Positions 1-11,412 of a DNA stretch of 64,000 nucleotides are shown one piece after another. Under the pieces are notes generated by a model. It was not told the origin of the DNA. It saw nothing but the letters and a program-made list of their open reading frames with translations, and did not search any database. The translations under genes and the position numbers were made by a program. This DNA is from Crambe crambe (lineage: Eukaryota; Porifera; Demospongiae; Poecilosclerida; Crambeidae). The DNA is taken from contig OZ004595.1 in the NCBI GenBank assembly GCA_963924555.1, positions 5,512,599 to 5,576,598 on the forward strand. The letters are read 5' to 3'. Within the stretch, counting starts at the first letter, position 1; every line of letters begins with the position of its first letter.

Positions 1-333
1 AAGATTTTGGCAAGCAAAGCGAGCCCCCCCCCCCCCCCCCCCCTAATATGCATATGCGCATATGTTGGTTTGACCTTTGACCCTACAAATAAAACATGCC
101 CACAACAAGCTTGAGCTTATCATTTTGTCATAGAGGCGCTAAGATTATCTAAGGATCATAGGCACTTGGCTTTCTAAGTACTTGTGGTAAGCATTGTGTA
201 TGCAGCTCACCACTACTTCATCCTGACAGCAATATCTTAGCCTAAGAAATACAAATGACTTTCACCAACTGCTTCACTTTCCAATTGAATATATTACAGA
301 AACATGCTCTAGTAATTAAAATTTTCTTTGTAG
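1..333 (+). other. 3' part of the intron before the DD2 exon of a gene starting outside the window
   Basis: This stretch aligns by eye with 22067-23027, the intron of gene C, so it is the downstream part of the homologous intron of a Roco paralogue whose main exon lies left of the window. It opens with a run of 20 C (24-43). The acceptor is TTTCTTTGTAG ending at 333. It lacks the 592-bp foldback insertion present in gene C: AAGATTAT at 141-148 joins directly to CTAAGG. Confidence 0.75.
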
Positions 334-632
334 GTGTTCATATTGAGCTCCAGAAGAAGCTGCTTGATCCTGACCAACGTGATTCCACACCAGATGACAA
401 CTTCCTTGATTTGTTTGCTGAAGTGGTTGGACCCAAATGGCCATCCCTGGCCTCCCTCCTCTCCCTGACCAATGAAGAGATTGAAGAGGTGAAGACAGAG
501 GGGAAGGGGCAGTCCCAACAAGTCCAAGCCCTCTCCATGTTGAAGAAGTGGACCTCCAAGGAAGGGGCCTCCTCCACTTATGATCAGTTGTCCCAGAAAC
601 TCAGAAAAATCTCACTGTTTCAGTATGTCTAA
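334..632 (+). CDS. Last exon (second death domain) of a Roco-family gene beginning upstream of the window
   Basis: This is a 299-nt terminal exon entered in phase 1 after a clear acceptor. It encodes about 99 residues starting VHIELQKKLL and ending SLFQYV, then a stop. The core (DLFAEVVGPKWPSLASLLSL, then an acidic and KKW-containing helix, then LSQKLRKI) is a death-domain fold of the adaptor-recruiting type. It is almost identical, nucleotide for nucleotide, to the DD2 exon of gene C (23028-23326) and close to those of A, F and G. In the complete paralogues this exon follows an ANK-Roc-COR-DD1 exon, so the same is inferred here. The longer open frame beginning near 255 reads through intron sequence and is not the real start. 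Confidence 0.8.
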
Positions 633-3289
633 TAGGAGATGTTGACCAGTAGCTACTGTGTAGTGTGTTGTTCATTTTGTAACTTCATTTGTGATTCCTG
701 CATGTTGAGTATTTTGTATCAACCTCATTCCTTCCTCTTCTTAACCCCTTAACTACCTCTAACATAGTTTCCTCACAGATCATGTGTACTTCCTCTATAA
801 TGTTTCCTTATCTTTCCCACCTCCAATTCTTAATTCATGTATACTTCCTGTGCAGTATGTGGTTATGTTTATGTATTGTGGTAGATTATCCACCTCAAAG
901 TTTGTGTTTATCATCATCCCACTTCACATTAAGTTCTTGCTCTCTTTTTTCTTGCATTTTTTATTTTATTTTCTTCCATGCATGTTTTATTAATTTGTTT
1001 CCTCAGACTAACCTTCATATCTTAGTGTCTTTTCATTCACTTATACCTTAATACTGTCAGTATGATAATATTTCTTGTCATCTGCCAAGAAAATTAGCTC
1101 TTTCCTATTTTTTCCTAACATGTATGTACTCTTATATCATGTAAATTATCATCTCCTTATTCAGTTGTACTTTACAATTAAACAATCTAGTCGACATTTA
1201 ACCAGCTATCTCCAGTTCAGTAATCTCCTTGACACTTGACCTAACCAAGGTAAGTCATGGTGTATTGTCTGATGTACTGTAGACTCATTATGTGCATTAT
1301 TTTTTCAGGTGCAAGATTTTAAGTCATGTGATTGACAGACTGTTCAACATTGTTCAACATTGTTGGTTATCACTTTACCACAAAACTATTCTTTGAATGC
1401 CTTATGAATGAAGCTATTCTAGTGGTGAGTTAAATGACCATTGAGGCTCATAATCACTTCTGTTTGTTTCCCATGTCTAGTTTTGCTGGTCTAAAGATGA
1501 ACCCTCCAATATCATCTATGATTTTCCACAAACTTATTGATTATTATCAGGAAAACTTCATGAAAATTGTAACTTGTAAACGTCCAGCATCTCTGAACTA
1601 TGTATTGGTACAGTATTCAAAATCAATGGTTGATTTATCCAACTACAGTATTCAGTTATAAGCATCTGCTACATCAATTTGCCTCCTTCAAACATATCCA
1701 ACTTAAGCATGGTAAGAAAATGTAACTAAAATTAAGGATACAGTGTGATACATCCTAATTCTCAGGTCAACATTCAGATCATTGAGCATGGAATTAATGG
1801 TTCAGCTACATTAAATTTAATAACCAGAGGATGCTGAATCTTTAAGAAGACCCTTAAAAGAAACTTCTAGCCAAGCACAACCATATTATTTGGCTACTAA
1901 TTCAATTACTTCAACTTACAATCAACTGCAGTTGATAATTATTTCCAGCTCAGACTACGTATGTAATAACTCTCCTATTATAGACTATGCATGGTAAGGT
2001 TAATCTCAATAATGATGCATGATATGATTATCAGCTATTGTGTATTGTACAATTCTCAGGTCTTCATATCAACATTGAATCGATAAACAACTAAACTACT
2101 GACATCGACCAGAGGATACTCAAAACCCTCAAGAGAAGATTCCAGTGGCTATAGTTAAGCATGATCACATGTGATTTATCCAACTGCGGTTAATTTCTAA
2201 TTAATGCTCCAATCAACCAGCTACAGTTAACTTTCTTATTAACGCTTCAACCAACAGTTAATTCTAATGTTCCAACCAACCAGCTGATCTTCTAATGAAT
2301 GCTTCAACCAACGGACTACAGTTATTTTATTAGTTTTCTAATTAATGCTCCAACCACTTAATTTCTAGTAACACTTCAACCAACCAGCTATAAGTTCCTC
2401 AACTGACCGTGCTGCAGTTATTAATTAAACTATGAATTTAATCCAGCTGACAGCTACAGTGAATAGATTGCTTTTGCTTTAGGGATCGTAATTATAGCTG
2501 CAACTCTGATATGGTAAGGGGTTGATAATGCCAACAATCTGTGCATGATCCATTATTGTTATTCACAGACACTGACATTCAACAGTTGCTCTTAACATTC
2601 TCATTGGAAGGATGACACATTTCTTCTGATAGCAGTGAAGATGATGTCAAATGGCTGCTACCAGACATAACCTTCCTAACAGCAAGAAAGAAATACTGGA
2701 TACTTTTTCAGGATTTGTTAATTAACGATTTATTACAGGGATTGAGCTAGCGACAAGAGCCTAATAGCTCTGAAAGCGAATGTGTTCCAAATATCTCCAT
2801 CCATCGTCAAACAATTTACAATGGTAATGATATCTTTAAAACTGTGACATTCGTACCTCACACACTATCGTTTTACAGCTGCTTGATATGAAGCACCCCA
2901 AGTGTACGTCCCTATATCCTCTCCATGTCATCTTTTCTCAAGAGAAATACACAAAGAAAAGAGAAACTTCACCCTCTAACTACCTACCTAGCTTTCAGTT
3001 TCACTATTGCATGTATCATTAATAATAATGACCTTACTTTTATATGCTTTTGTTATTGTTGTATTCAGTCCTTCATTAAGTCCAGACTAATCACTTCATT
3101 ATTCTTTTACCAATGCTTCGATTTACCAGCTATAGCTAGTTATCAAGATTGTGTAAAGAACTATTTATCCATGCAGCTGCAATTATCCCCTAACTCTCAA
3201 ATTATCCAATCTGAATGTCAATCCTCATTGGCTAGAACACAACCAGGCCTCATCAAATTCACGCCATATTGCTCTTTGTGATATGACCT
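633..3289 (+). other. Noncoding tail with five intron-like GT-AG pairs and decayed exon patches
   Basis: No intact gene is seen. Five strong donor/acceptor pairs follow each other in order: 1250-1308, 1712-1765, 1994-2059, 2514-2568 and 2824-2878, all 54-66 nt with GTAAG or GTAAT donors and YAG acceptors. Homologous pairs recur downstream of A, C, D and F. Short open patches are conserved, for example one reading SDSSEDDVKWLLPDI near 2625-2670 and another reading EPNSSESECVPN near 2760-2795, but stops interrupt them. Degenerate copies of the minisatellite word (ATTAATGCTCCAACCAAC) lie at about 2205-2450. This could be a spliced noncoding transcript or the decayed 5' exons of the IQ-motif gene that follows. 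Confidence 0.5.
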
Positions 3290-3726
3290 CTCCTAATATG
3301 GATGTACATGTACAACTTTCAAGTCTCTCCTCCGCTGAAGCACAGGTGATTCCTCAAGTGTTAATCTCTGAGGCCCATTCTGATTCCTGGAACCAATCAT
3401 GGCAAAATGCAGATCCTAATTCCATGATACAATCGGGCTAAGTTAAAGTGGTTAGGTAAATAAAATTCCACAAGGATATGGTGCCCTCCTTGAGGGCCCA
3501 ATACAGTCTCCTGATTATGTTCATGGGGTAACTTCATGTACAATAATCATAGGGATGACAGTGTTTCCCCTGTATACTAAATGTAGGGTGGGCCACCCTG
3601 TTTGAATAAAGAATCTTCAAAGAAAGTGGGGTGGGTCTATGGCATTATATTCTCATGAATATACTTAAGCACCCTGTTTGAAAGTGCATGTAGCTAGGGG
3701 AGACTCTGACTGTGATCTCAATTCAG

Positions 3727-4999
3727 GGGTTCAGATTTGAGAGGGTTGATTGGAATTATTATCCAGGGAACACAAGTGTCCTGGCAACTCATGCTGCTGC
3801 TACGTACAAGCAATGTCACCTCCAGTCCTGCCAATCTCAAGCCTTCATCCATCATCTCCAATCCTCACCTGTAACTCTCCCTCCAGACCTCCACGACTTC
3901 ATCTTCCAATCAACTTCAACCACAGTCACGACATCTTCATCCTCTCTCCCTTCTCCCCTCCAATACGACTTAATACATGAAAAAGATAGCAACTTCCTCT
4001 CTCTCTCCCCTCATTCTCACACGACCTCTCACTCCATCACTTCTACTCCTCTCTCCAGCATTTCATCTAACAGTCTCCACTTCCTCCAACAACCAGGAAA
4101 TGAAGAAGGTGCATCTAGGAAGATATCCGATGCGAGCATACACAGCAAACCTCTGTTAGAATGGGAACGTTCCAACAGTATCTCTTCCCTGTCTTGTTCG
4201 TACACTCCAGAACAGGACCAGTTCCAACAACTCTTGCCTAGCCTCACGGATGGTGATGCGGCTTTTCCTGATTTCATGACAATGACAGGATCAAACAATT
4301 GCTTCGTGGAAACCAGTGGTTATAGCACCCGCAGTCCTGGTGGAGTAAGGCCAAACACTCCCAACTTTCACACCAGCCCCTCCCTCTTGCAAAATATCCC
4401 CAAGGGCATCCAGATGGGGCTAAGGGGCATGATGGAAAATCCTATGAACTCGCTCGGCTATTGGACTAATTCTCCTATCCCATCCTCCCCCAGTGCTGCC
4501 TCTGACACTCCCTGAGTGCATTATAAGAATTGAGTTTCATGTTATCATTAGGCTAAGGAGCAGAAGGATCAGGCAGCACGACGCATACAGCAGCAGTATA
4601 GGATTTATAAGCGCAGGGCAAGAGAACTGAAGGAACTCAGCAGAGCAGCCACTTTCATCCAACAGATGTACAGGTAAAGACAACTTCAGTTAGTTACACT
4701 AAACCTCACATAGGTGTAGGAAGTAAATTTTATTAATGTGGGGCACTACAGTCACACCTTATAGTATAGCCACACCCATACAATCAGCTGGTATAAATGA
4801 ATAGCAAATCAAAAAATGGAGCTTTATGTCAATCAAGTCAATCCTTCCCCCACCCCCCTCCCCCCGTTTCCATCCCTATAATCTAGATGATAGATAATAG
4901 GGTTTGCTGTAATCTTGTGATTGATTACACAGATTTCAAAGAACTAGAAGACCTTTGACACATCCATATCAACGCCACCCCCATTCTGACAGCAGTTGA
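3727..4999 (+). CDS. 3' end of a Ser/Pro-rich, IQ-motif gene (possibly CAMTA-like), three exons inferred
   Basis: An open frame of about 260 codons runs 3727-4515 after an acceptor (CAATTCAG). It is rich in Ser, Thr, Pro, His and Gln, like a disordered activator region, and has no ATG of its own, so it looks internal. A second exon at 4552-4673, between ATCATTAG and a GTAAAG donor, encodes KEQKDQAARRIQQQYR and then AATFIQQMYR, which are two IQ-type calmodulin-binding helices. Splicing to 4933 (acceptor TTACACAG) keeps the frame and ends at a TGA at 4997-4999. The last exon is duplicated near 44278 with its frame preserved, which supports coding. KDQAARRIQ resembles the C-terminal IQ region of CAMTA transcription activators as I remember it; this is a hypothesis. 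The junction between the first two exons is not resolved: the frame closes at 4515 before a good donor. An open patch at about 3296-3436 may be a further exon. Confidence 0.45.
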
Positions 5000-5738
5000 A
5001 ACACAAGTCAACTTATCTTCATTCATCTAACAGTCATATAATTGTTTATAATCATCATCATGGAGGGAAATGAATTATGAGTTATGTAGCACCAGCTAGT
5101 AGTCATTGCTGCTAGTCTAGAGGTGATCTTGTAGGCACAGGACCATATCCTCCACCTTGCTTCTGGCATCCATCCACCTGATCAATGTGGGCATAGCTAT
5201 ATGTAGCTATGCAAAACAAAAAAACATTACCTAGCTACTGGACCACACACCAATTTTCTAATATAATTCACAGATTATGAATATTAGATCAGTATTTCGA
5301 TAATTGTGACACACATCTTCAGAAGGTACTGATGACTAGCTCTATAACATAGTTTTCTCCTGACCACTAGACCATTCCTAGCCTTTTAGTGCTGCTAAGT
5401 CACTCCACATAATTACAGCTATAAAAATTAAAAAAACAAGACAAAGAATAGCAAGAAGAAAAAGTTATAGCTAGCATGTGTTTGTCATGCTAGGTGATGT
5501 GATGAATATTATTTTACCATGGAAACCTGGCTCCCCCCCCCCCCCCCAAATCTACAGAAGTTCTGTTGACAAACTCTTTAGATCTCTATTCTACTGGCTA
5601 CACCTTTAAAAAAGTGAGTTTCTATTTTAGAATAAGTACTGCATAGTGTAAATGTTCATTATTTAATTGTATCTCAAATTTTATTGTGAGCTAGCTATAA
5701 TAGCCATGACTACTCTATATATCTTTATACACAGATAA
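5000..5738 (+). promoter_or_regulatory. Type-1 upstream region of gene A with 5'UTR intron and poly-C run
   Basis: No gene is seen. Much of this segment is shared with the regions before C (about 17850-18230), E (37021-37322) and F (about 44340-45083). Shared landmarks are CACTGGACCATTCCTAGCCT-like words, GTGATGAATATTATTTTACC, a run of 15 C (5533-5547) and a likely 5'UTR intron at 5614-5734 (AAAAAA|GTGAGT to TACACAG) that ends four nucleotides before the ATG. No convincing TATA box was identified. Confidence 0.5.
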
Positions 5739-8700
5739 ATGGCTACATCCACTTCAGTCACTGGTGTCACTCCCCTTCATTTAGCTGCCAAGTTAGGTGA
5801 TTTGACTGAAGTCAGAAGGTTACTGGAAAGTTATAAGTATAATATAGACTGTACTGATTCCAATGGGCAGACTCCACTGCATTATGCTTGTGCTGCAGGT
5901 CACTTAGATATAGTTATGGTGCTGATAGCTGAGTTCAATGCTTGTATGTTTTTATTAAAGGATAAGAATGGTTGCATACCAATAATGACTGCATGTTTAT
6001 ATGGATGGAAAGATGTTGCACTCAGTCTAGTGACTGATCACCTTTGTCCTCTAAATGTAAAAGATAATAAAAACAGAACAGTTCTTCATTATGCATGTGC
6101 TGGAGGTAATGTTAGTCTAGTTCAATCTCTGATATGTGACCACAATGCTGATATTCATGCTAAGGATGACGAAAATAACACACCACTCCATGTAGCAGCA
6201 TTAAGTGGGGAAAAGGAGGTTGTATCATATCTAATTAATGATTTTCGAGGTAACATTGAAATTAAGGGTGTTTTGGGTAGATCTTTGCTACACCTTGCAT
6301 GTAAAGGAGGTAATGTTAGTCTAGTTCAATCTCTGATACATGACCACAATGCAGATATCACTGCTAGGGATGATGAAAATAACACACCACTCCATGTAGC
6401 AGCATTAAGTGGGGAAAAGGAGGTTGTATCATATCTAATTAATGATTTTCGAGGTAACATTGAAATTAAGGGTGTTTTGGGTAGATCTTTGCTACACCTT
6501 GCATGTAAAGGAGGTAATGTTAGTCTAGTTCAATCTCTGATACATGACCACAATGCAGATATCACTGCTAGGGATGATGAAAATAACACACCACTCCATG
6601 TAGCAGCATTAAGTGGGGAAAAGGAGGTTGTATCATATCTAATTAATGATTTTCGAGGTAACATTGAAATTAAGGGTGTTTTGGGTAGATCTTTGCTACA
6701 CCTTGCATGTAAAGGAGGTAATGTTAGTCTAGTTCAATCTCTGATACATGACCACAATGCAGATATCACTGCTAGGGATGATGAAAATAATACACCATTT
6801 CATGTGGCAACATTAAGTGGAAAGAAAGAGGTTGCACTCTCTTTAATAAAAGACTATGGTTGTGATATTAATGTCAGAGATCCTTCAGGAAAAACTTTGC
6901 TACACAGAGTGTGTGAAAGTGGTAATATCAGTCTAGTTAAATCCCTGATACATAATTACAATGCTGATACCAATGTTAGGGATGATGAAAACAACACACC
7001 ACTCCATGTAGCAGCATTAAGTGGGGAAAAGGAGGTTGTATCATATCTAATTAATGATTTTCGAGGTAACATTGAAATTAAGGGTGTTTTGGGTAGATCT
7101 TTGCTACACCTTGCATGTAAAGGAGGTAATGTTAGTCTAGTTCAATCTCTGATACATGACCACAATGCAGATATCACTGCTAGGGATGATGAAAATAATA
7201 CACCATTTCATGTGGCAACATTAAGTGGAAAGAAAGAGGTTGCACTCTCTTTAATAAAAGACTATGGTTGTGATATTAATGTCAGAGATCCTTCAGGAAA
7301 AACTTTGCTACACAGAGTGTGTGAAAGTGGTAATATCAGTCTAGTTCAATCCCTGATACATAATTACAATGCTGATACCGATGTTAGGGATGATGAAAAC
7401 AACACACCACTCCATGTAGCAGCATTAAGTGGGGAAAAGGAGGTTGTATCATATCTAATTAATGATTTTCGAGGTAACATTGAAATTAAAGGTGTTTTGG
7501 GTAGATCTTTGCTACACCTTGCATGTAAGGGAGGTAATGTTAGTCTAGTTCAATCTCTGATACATGACCACAATGCAGATATCACTGCTAGGGATGATGA
7601 AAATAACACACCACTCCATGTAGCAGCATTAAGTGGGGAAAAGGAGGTTGTATCATATCTAATTAATGGTTTTCGAGGTAACATTGAAATTAAGGGTGTT
7701 TTGGGTAGATCTTTGCTACACCTTGCATGTAAAGGAGGTAATGTTAGTCTAGTTCAATCTCTGATACATGACCACAATGCAGATATCACTGCTAGGGATG
7801 ATGAAAATAACACACCACTCCATGTAGCAGCATTAAGTGGGGAAAAGGAGGTTGTATCATATCTAATTAATGATTTTCGAGGTAACATTGAAATTAAGGG
7901 TGTTTTGGGTAGATCTTTGCTACACCTTGCATGTAAAGGAGGTAATGTTAGTCTAGTTCAATCTCTGATACATGACCACAATGCAGATATCACTGCTAGG
8001 GATGATGAAAATAACACACCACTCCATGTAGCAGCATTAAGTGGGGAAAAGGAGGTTGTATCATATCTAATTAATGATTTTCGAGGTAACATTGAAATTA
8101 AGGGTGTTTTGGGTAGATCTTTGCTACACCTTGCATGTAAAGGAGGTAATGTTAGTCTAGTTCAATCTCTGATACATGACCACAATGCAGATATCACTGC
8201 TAGGGATGATGAAAATAATACACCATTTCATGTGGCAACATTAAGTGGAAAGAAAGAGGTTGCACTCTCTTTAATAAAAGACTATGGTTGTGATATTAAT
8301 GTCAGAGATCCTTCAGGAAAAACTTTGCTACACAGAGTGTGTGAAAGTGGTAATATCAGTCTAGTTCAATCCCTGATACATAATTACAATGCTGATACCA
8401 ATGTTAGGGATGATGAAAACAACACACCACTCCATGTAGCAGCATTAAGTGGGGAAAAGGAGGTTGTATCATATCTAATTATTGTTTTTCGAGGTAACAT
8501 TGAAATTAAGGGTGTTTTGGGTAGATCCTTGCTACACTTTGCATGCAAAGGAGGTAATGTTAGTCTAGTTCATTCCCTGATACATGACCATAATTCAGAT
8601 ATCACTGCTACAGATGATGAAAATAACACACCACTTCATGTGGCAGCATTGAGTGGTAAAAAGGAGGTCATATTGTCTCTACTTAAGGAGTTTGGTTGTA

Positions 8701-11412
8701 ATATTAATGTCAGAGGTGGTAATGGCTACTCATTGCTACACTCAGCATGTCATAATGGACACTTTAATCTCATAGAAATACTTTGCAAATATATGTCTCC
8801 CTTGATTGTTGATGAGGATGGTAACACTCCTCTTCATATCTCTTCAGTACATGGCCATAGTGAATGTGTTGAGACTTTGTTACAGCATAATGCTCCTATT
8901 CTGATAAGAAATGCTTCTGGGAAGACTCCTATTGACCTAGCAACTGGTGATGCTAGATTAGCATTAGACCAATACATGAAACAAAATCAAAACAAAATCC
9001 AGGTCAATTATGGCATCATGCAAAAACATGCTAAAAAGAAGTATTCTGGTGCACAACACATGACTAGGGTATTTGTCATTGGTAACCCTGGTGCAGGGAA
9101 GAGCACTCTCATAGAGTCCCTTAGAAGAGAGGGTTTCTTTGATTTTCTACGGAAAGTGTCTGAAGCTGTAGTGCCTCCCCACACTGCTGGTATAATCCCC
9201 AGTATCCATGTCAGTAAACACTATGGGAGAGTCATGTTCTATGACTTTGCTGGAGACCCTGAGTATTACTCCTCACATGCTGCCATCCTTGAGAATCTTG
9301 CTTCCTCAAGAAAAGGTGACAACATATTCATTATTGTAGCTGATTTAAGGAAGGATGTGATGACCACAGAGAAATTGCTGCACTATTGGTTTTCATTCAT
9401 ACAACACCAGAAATTCAGTAAAAAGCCTTTCCTCATTGTAGTTGGTAGCCACTCTGATTCAGTCACTAAAAAAGTGGTCACAAAATATACTGAAAGATTT
9501 GCACAATTCAACAAGAATATCTCTGAATCACATACACTTGTTCAGTATGTGGAGTATTTTATATTTGACTGCCGCAAGCCTGGTTCTAAAGAGAAAGGTA
9601 GACTCCAGAAAAAAATCACAAGCATGACCAGCAAATCTGAGTGCTACAAACTAACAATTGAAGCAAGCATACTTTTAGGGTTGCTGGAAAAGGATTTTAA
9701 CAATGTCATTGCTTGTTCTGTAGAGACCATAGTGTCCCACATAGAGGATACTGGGGTACAGTTACCAAACAAAACTGAAACACTCATACCATATCTGCAT
9801 GAACTCCATGAGGTGGGCATTTTATTATTAGTGGGAGAGAAAGCTGACGAGAGTAACCCTCACATCGTATTGAACATTTCAAAACTTACCAACATAGTAC
9901 ACAAAGCTTTATTTTCTTCAGATGGAGTTCAAGATTTAAAGGATGTGTGTAAACTTGAAGGTGTATTATCACTTGATATTGGTGTTATTCCGGAAAAACT
10001 TCTACTAAAGATCTTGCCTGAATATTGTACTAAGGAAGTCCTTATCCGACTTCAGTATTGCCAAGAAATTAAACAAAGAGATGTGGTAGTTTTCTCTTCC
10101 ATATCACACTCTTCACTTGGGGCCCAATCTCTTCTGTTCTTTCCTGCTCTCATTTTAAGAGACAAGAGTGATGCATCATGGACAACTTCTCCTGATAATA
10201 GTTACAGCATTGGTTGGTTTGCTTCATGCACTGATCCTAATGACTACTTCCCCCCACGTTTCCTTCATGTCATTCTCCTCAGAACGGTTTTCAGATTTTC
10301 CCTCTCTGACCCCCAACGACACCAAGCCCTTGTCCACACTACTGATCACATGGAGTATGAAAGGTTTTGCACCATGTGGAAGACTGGGGTACATTGGCGG
10401 ATGGTGAAGGGGGTGGAGTGTATGGTTGAATTGGTTGATGACAGTAAGGGAGTTGTTGTCATCACTAAGAGTGTTAAGGATAGAACAGAGAATTGCATCA
10501 GTGTCTTTAATGATATAATCTGTTGTGTGATGGAGGCAAAGGCAGAGTTCTGCCACTCTGTCAGACCTAAATTCTATCTCTTAGATTCCACTGACCAGCC
10601 TGATTACCTTGAAAAAGACAACTTGTTTCCAATGAGTGAGGTAGAGAAGACACTGGTGTCTCCAAAGGGGAGGGAGACTGTTCTGAGTATCACAAGTGAA
10701 AGATCCATGGAGCGTTCAAAGCTGACATGCATGCGTAAACTCACTCATTGGGACAACTTGTTTCCTATTGATTTTGGTTCAGTCCTCCATTACCTTAAAG
10801 ACATAGTTAATCCTCTATTTGACCTTGGTCTCCTCCTCAAAATCCCCCATGGTGTCCTTGAGGCAACAGAAAAGGACCATCCTAGTGATACAAACAGGAG
10901 GAGAAGGGAAGTGGTGAGGGCATGGATGAGCTCCTCCCTGGACCCTCCATGCTGGTGGTACCTCATGGAAGCACTGAAGGAGATAGACCATGGAGCCACT
11001 GGAAAAGAGATTGAGAAAGAGCACAGTGAGTTTTAGCTAAAATAGAAACAGGGCATCTATAGTTCGCTTACTAGATTTGGGAGTTTAGTGATCACATTAA
11101 TCCTTTTCCTACTTTGCAGGTGTTCATATTGAGCTCCAGAAGAAGTTGCTTAACCCTAACAGACGTGATTCCACACCAGATGACGACTTCCTGGAGTTGT
11201 TTGCTGAAGTGGTTGGGCCCAAATGGCCATCCCTGGCCTCCCTCCTCTCCCTGACCAGTGAAGAGATCGACGAGGTGAAGACAGAGGGGGAGGGGCAGTC
11301 CCAACAAGTCCAAGCCCTCTTCATGTTGAAGAAGTGGACCTCCAAGGAAGGGGCCTCTTATGATCAGTTGTCCCAGAAACTCAGAAAAATCTCACTGTTT
11401 CAGTATGTCTAA
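5739..11412 (+). CDS. Gene A: ANK-Roc-COR-death-death Roco-family protein, 1859 aa
   Basis: There are two coding exons, 5739-11025 and 11120-11412, separated by a 94-nt phase-1 intron (GTGAGT to TTTGCAG). The start is MATSTSV, shared by the paralogues and placed just after an acceptor. Residues about 8-1095 form roughly 32 ankyrin repeats, most in near-identical 68-residue pairs. The Roc GTPase follows: P-loop GNPGAGKST at 1115-1123, DFAG at 1169-1172, GSHSD at 1236-1240 and DCRKP as a possible G5. A COR-like region with conserved PPRFLHVILLR extends to about 1665. DD1 is about 1675-1760 and DD2 about 1777-1855. The family model is DAPK1 and other Roco proteins, where Roc-COR is a GTP-dependent dimer switch and the death domain recruits partners. 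No kinase, signal peptide or membrane segment is seen, so it should be cytosolic. Reading through the intron would give a protein ending EHSEF without DD2. The immune or cell-death role is inferred. Confidence 0.85.
6102..8753 (+). repeat. In-frame tandem array of thirteen 204-bp units inside gene A
   Basis: The anchor GGAGGTAATGTTAGTCTAG, or its variant GTGGTAATATCAG, recurs at 6102, 6306, 6510, 6714, 6918, 7122, 7326, 7530, 7734, 7938, 8142, 8346 and 8550, exactly every 204 nt. Each unit encodes 68 residues, that is two ankyrin repeats. Most units are nearly identical at the DNA level, including silent sites. A variant unit (VATLSGKKEVALSLIKDYG) appears three times, with spacings of 408 and 1020 nt, both multiples of 204. 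The first and last units are the most diverged, as expected for unequal crossing-over. Confidence 0.92.

Noticed and set aside
309..577. Minus-strand open frames opposite the death-domain exons (also near 11092-11345, 23003-23271, 32032-32257, 50335-50600, 63299-63642)
   Set aside because: They are reverse-strand shadows of the conserved DD2 exon, recurring only because the exon is duplicated.
255..632. A small 125-codon gene starting at 255 (and its twin at 22949)
   Set aside because: The first 26 or so codons lie upstream of a strong splice acceptor and are intron sequence; the conserved part starts exactly at the acceptor.
782..1051. Hydrophobic open frames in the tails (also 11770-12154, 32792-33190, 50666-51021) as membrane proteins
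   Set aside because: They come from pyrimidine-rich DNA, which always encodes Leu, Ser and Phe; the frames are broken differently in each copy.
10168..10556. Open frames of about 77-110 codons overlapping the COR-like region on both strands in every paralogue
   Set aside because: They are out-of-frame readings of the constrained coding exon and have no domain or independent start signal.
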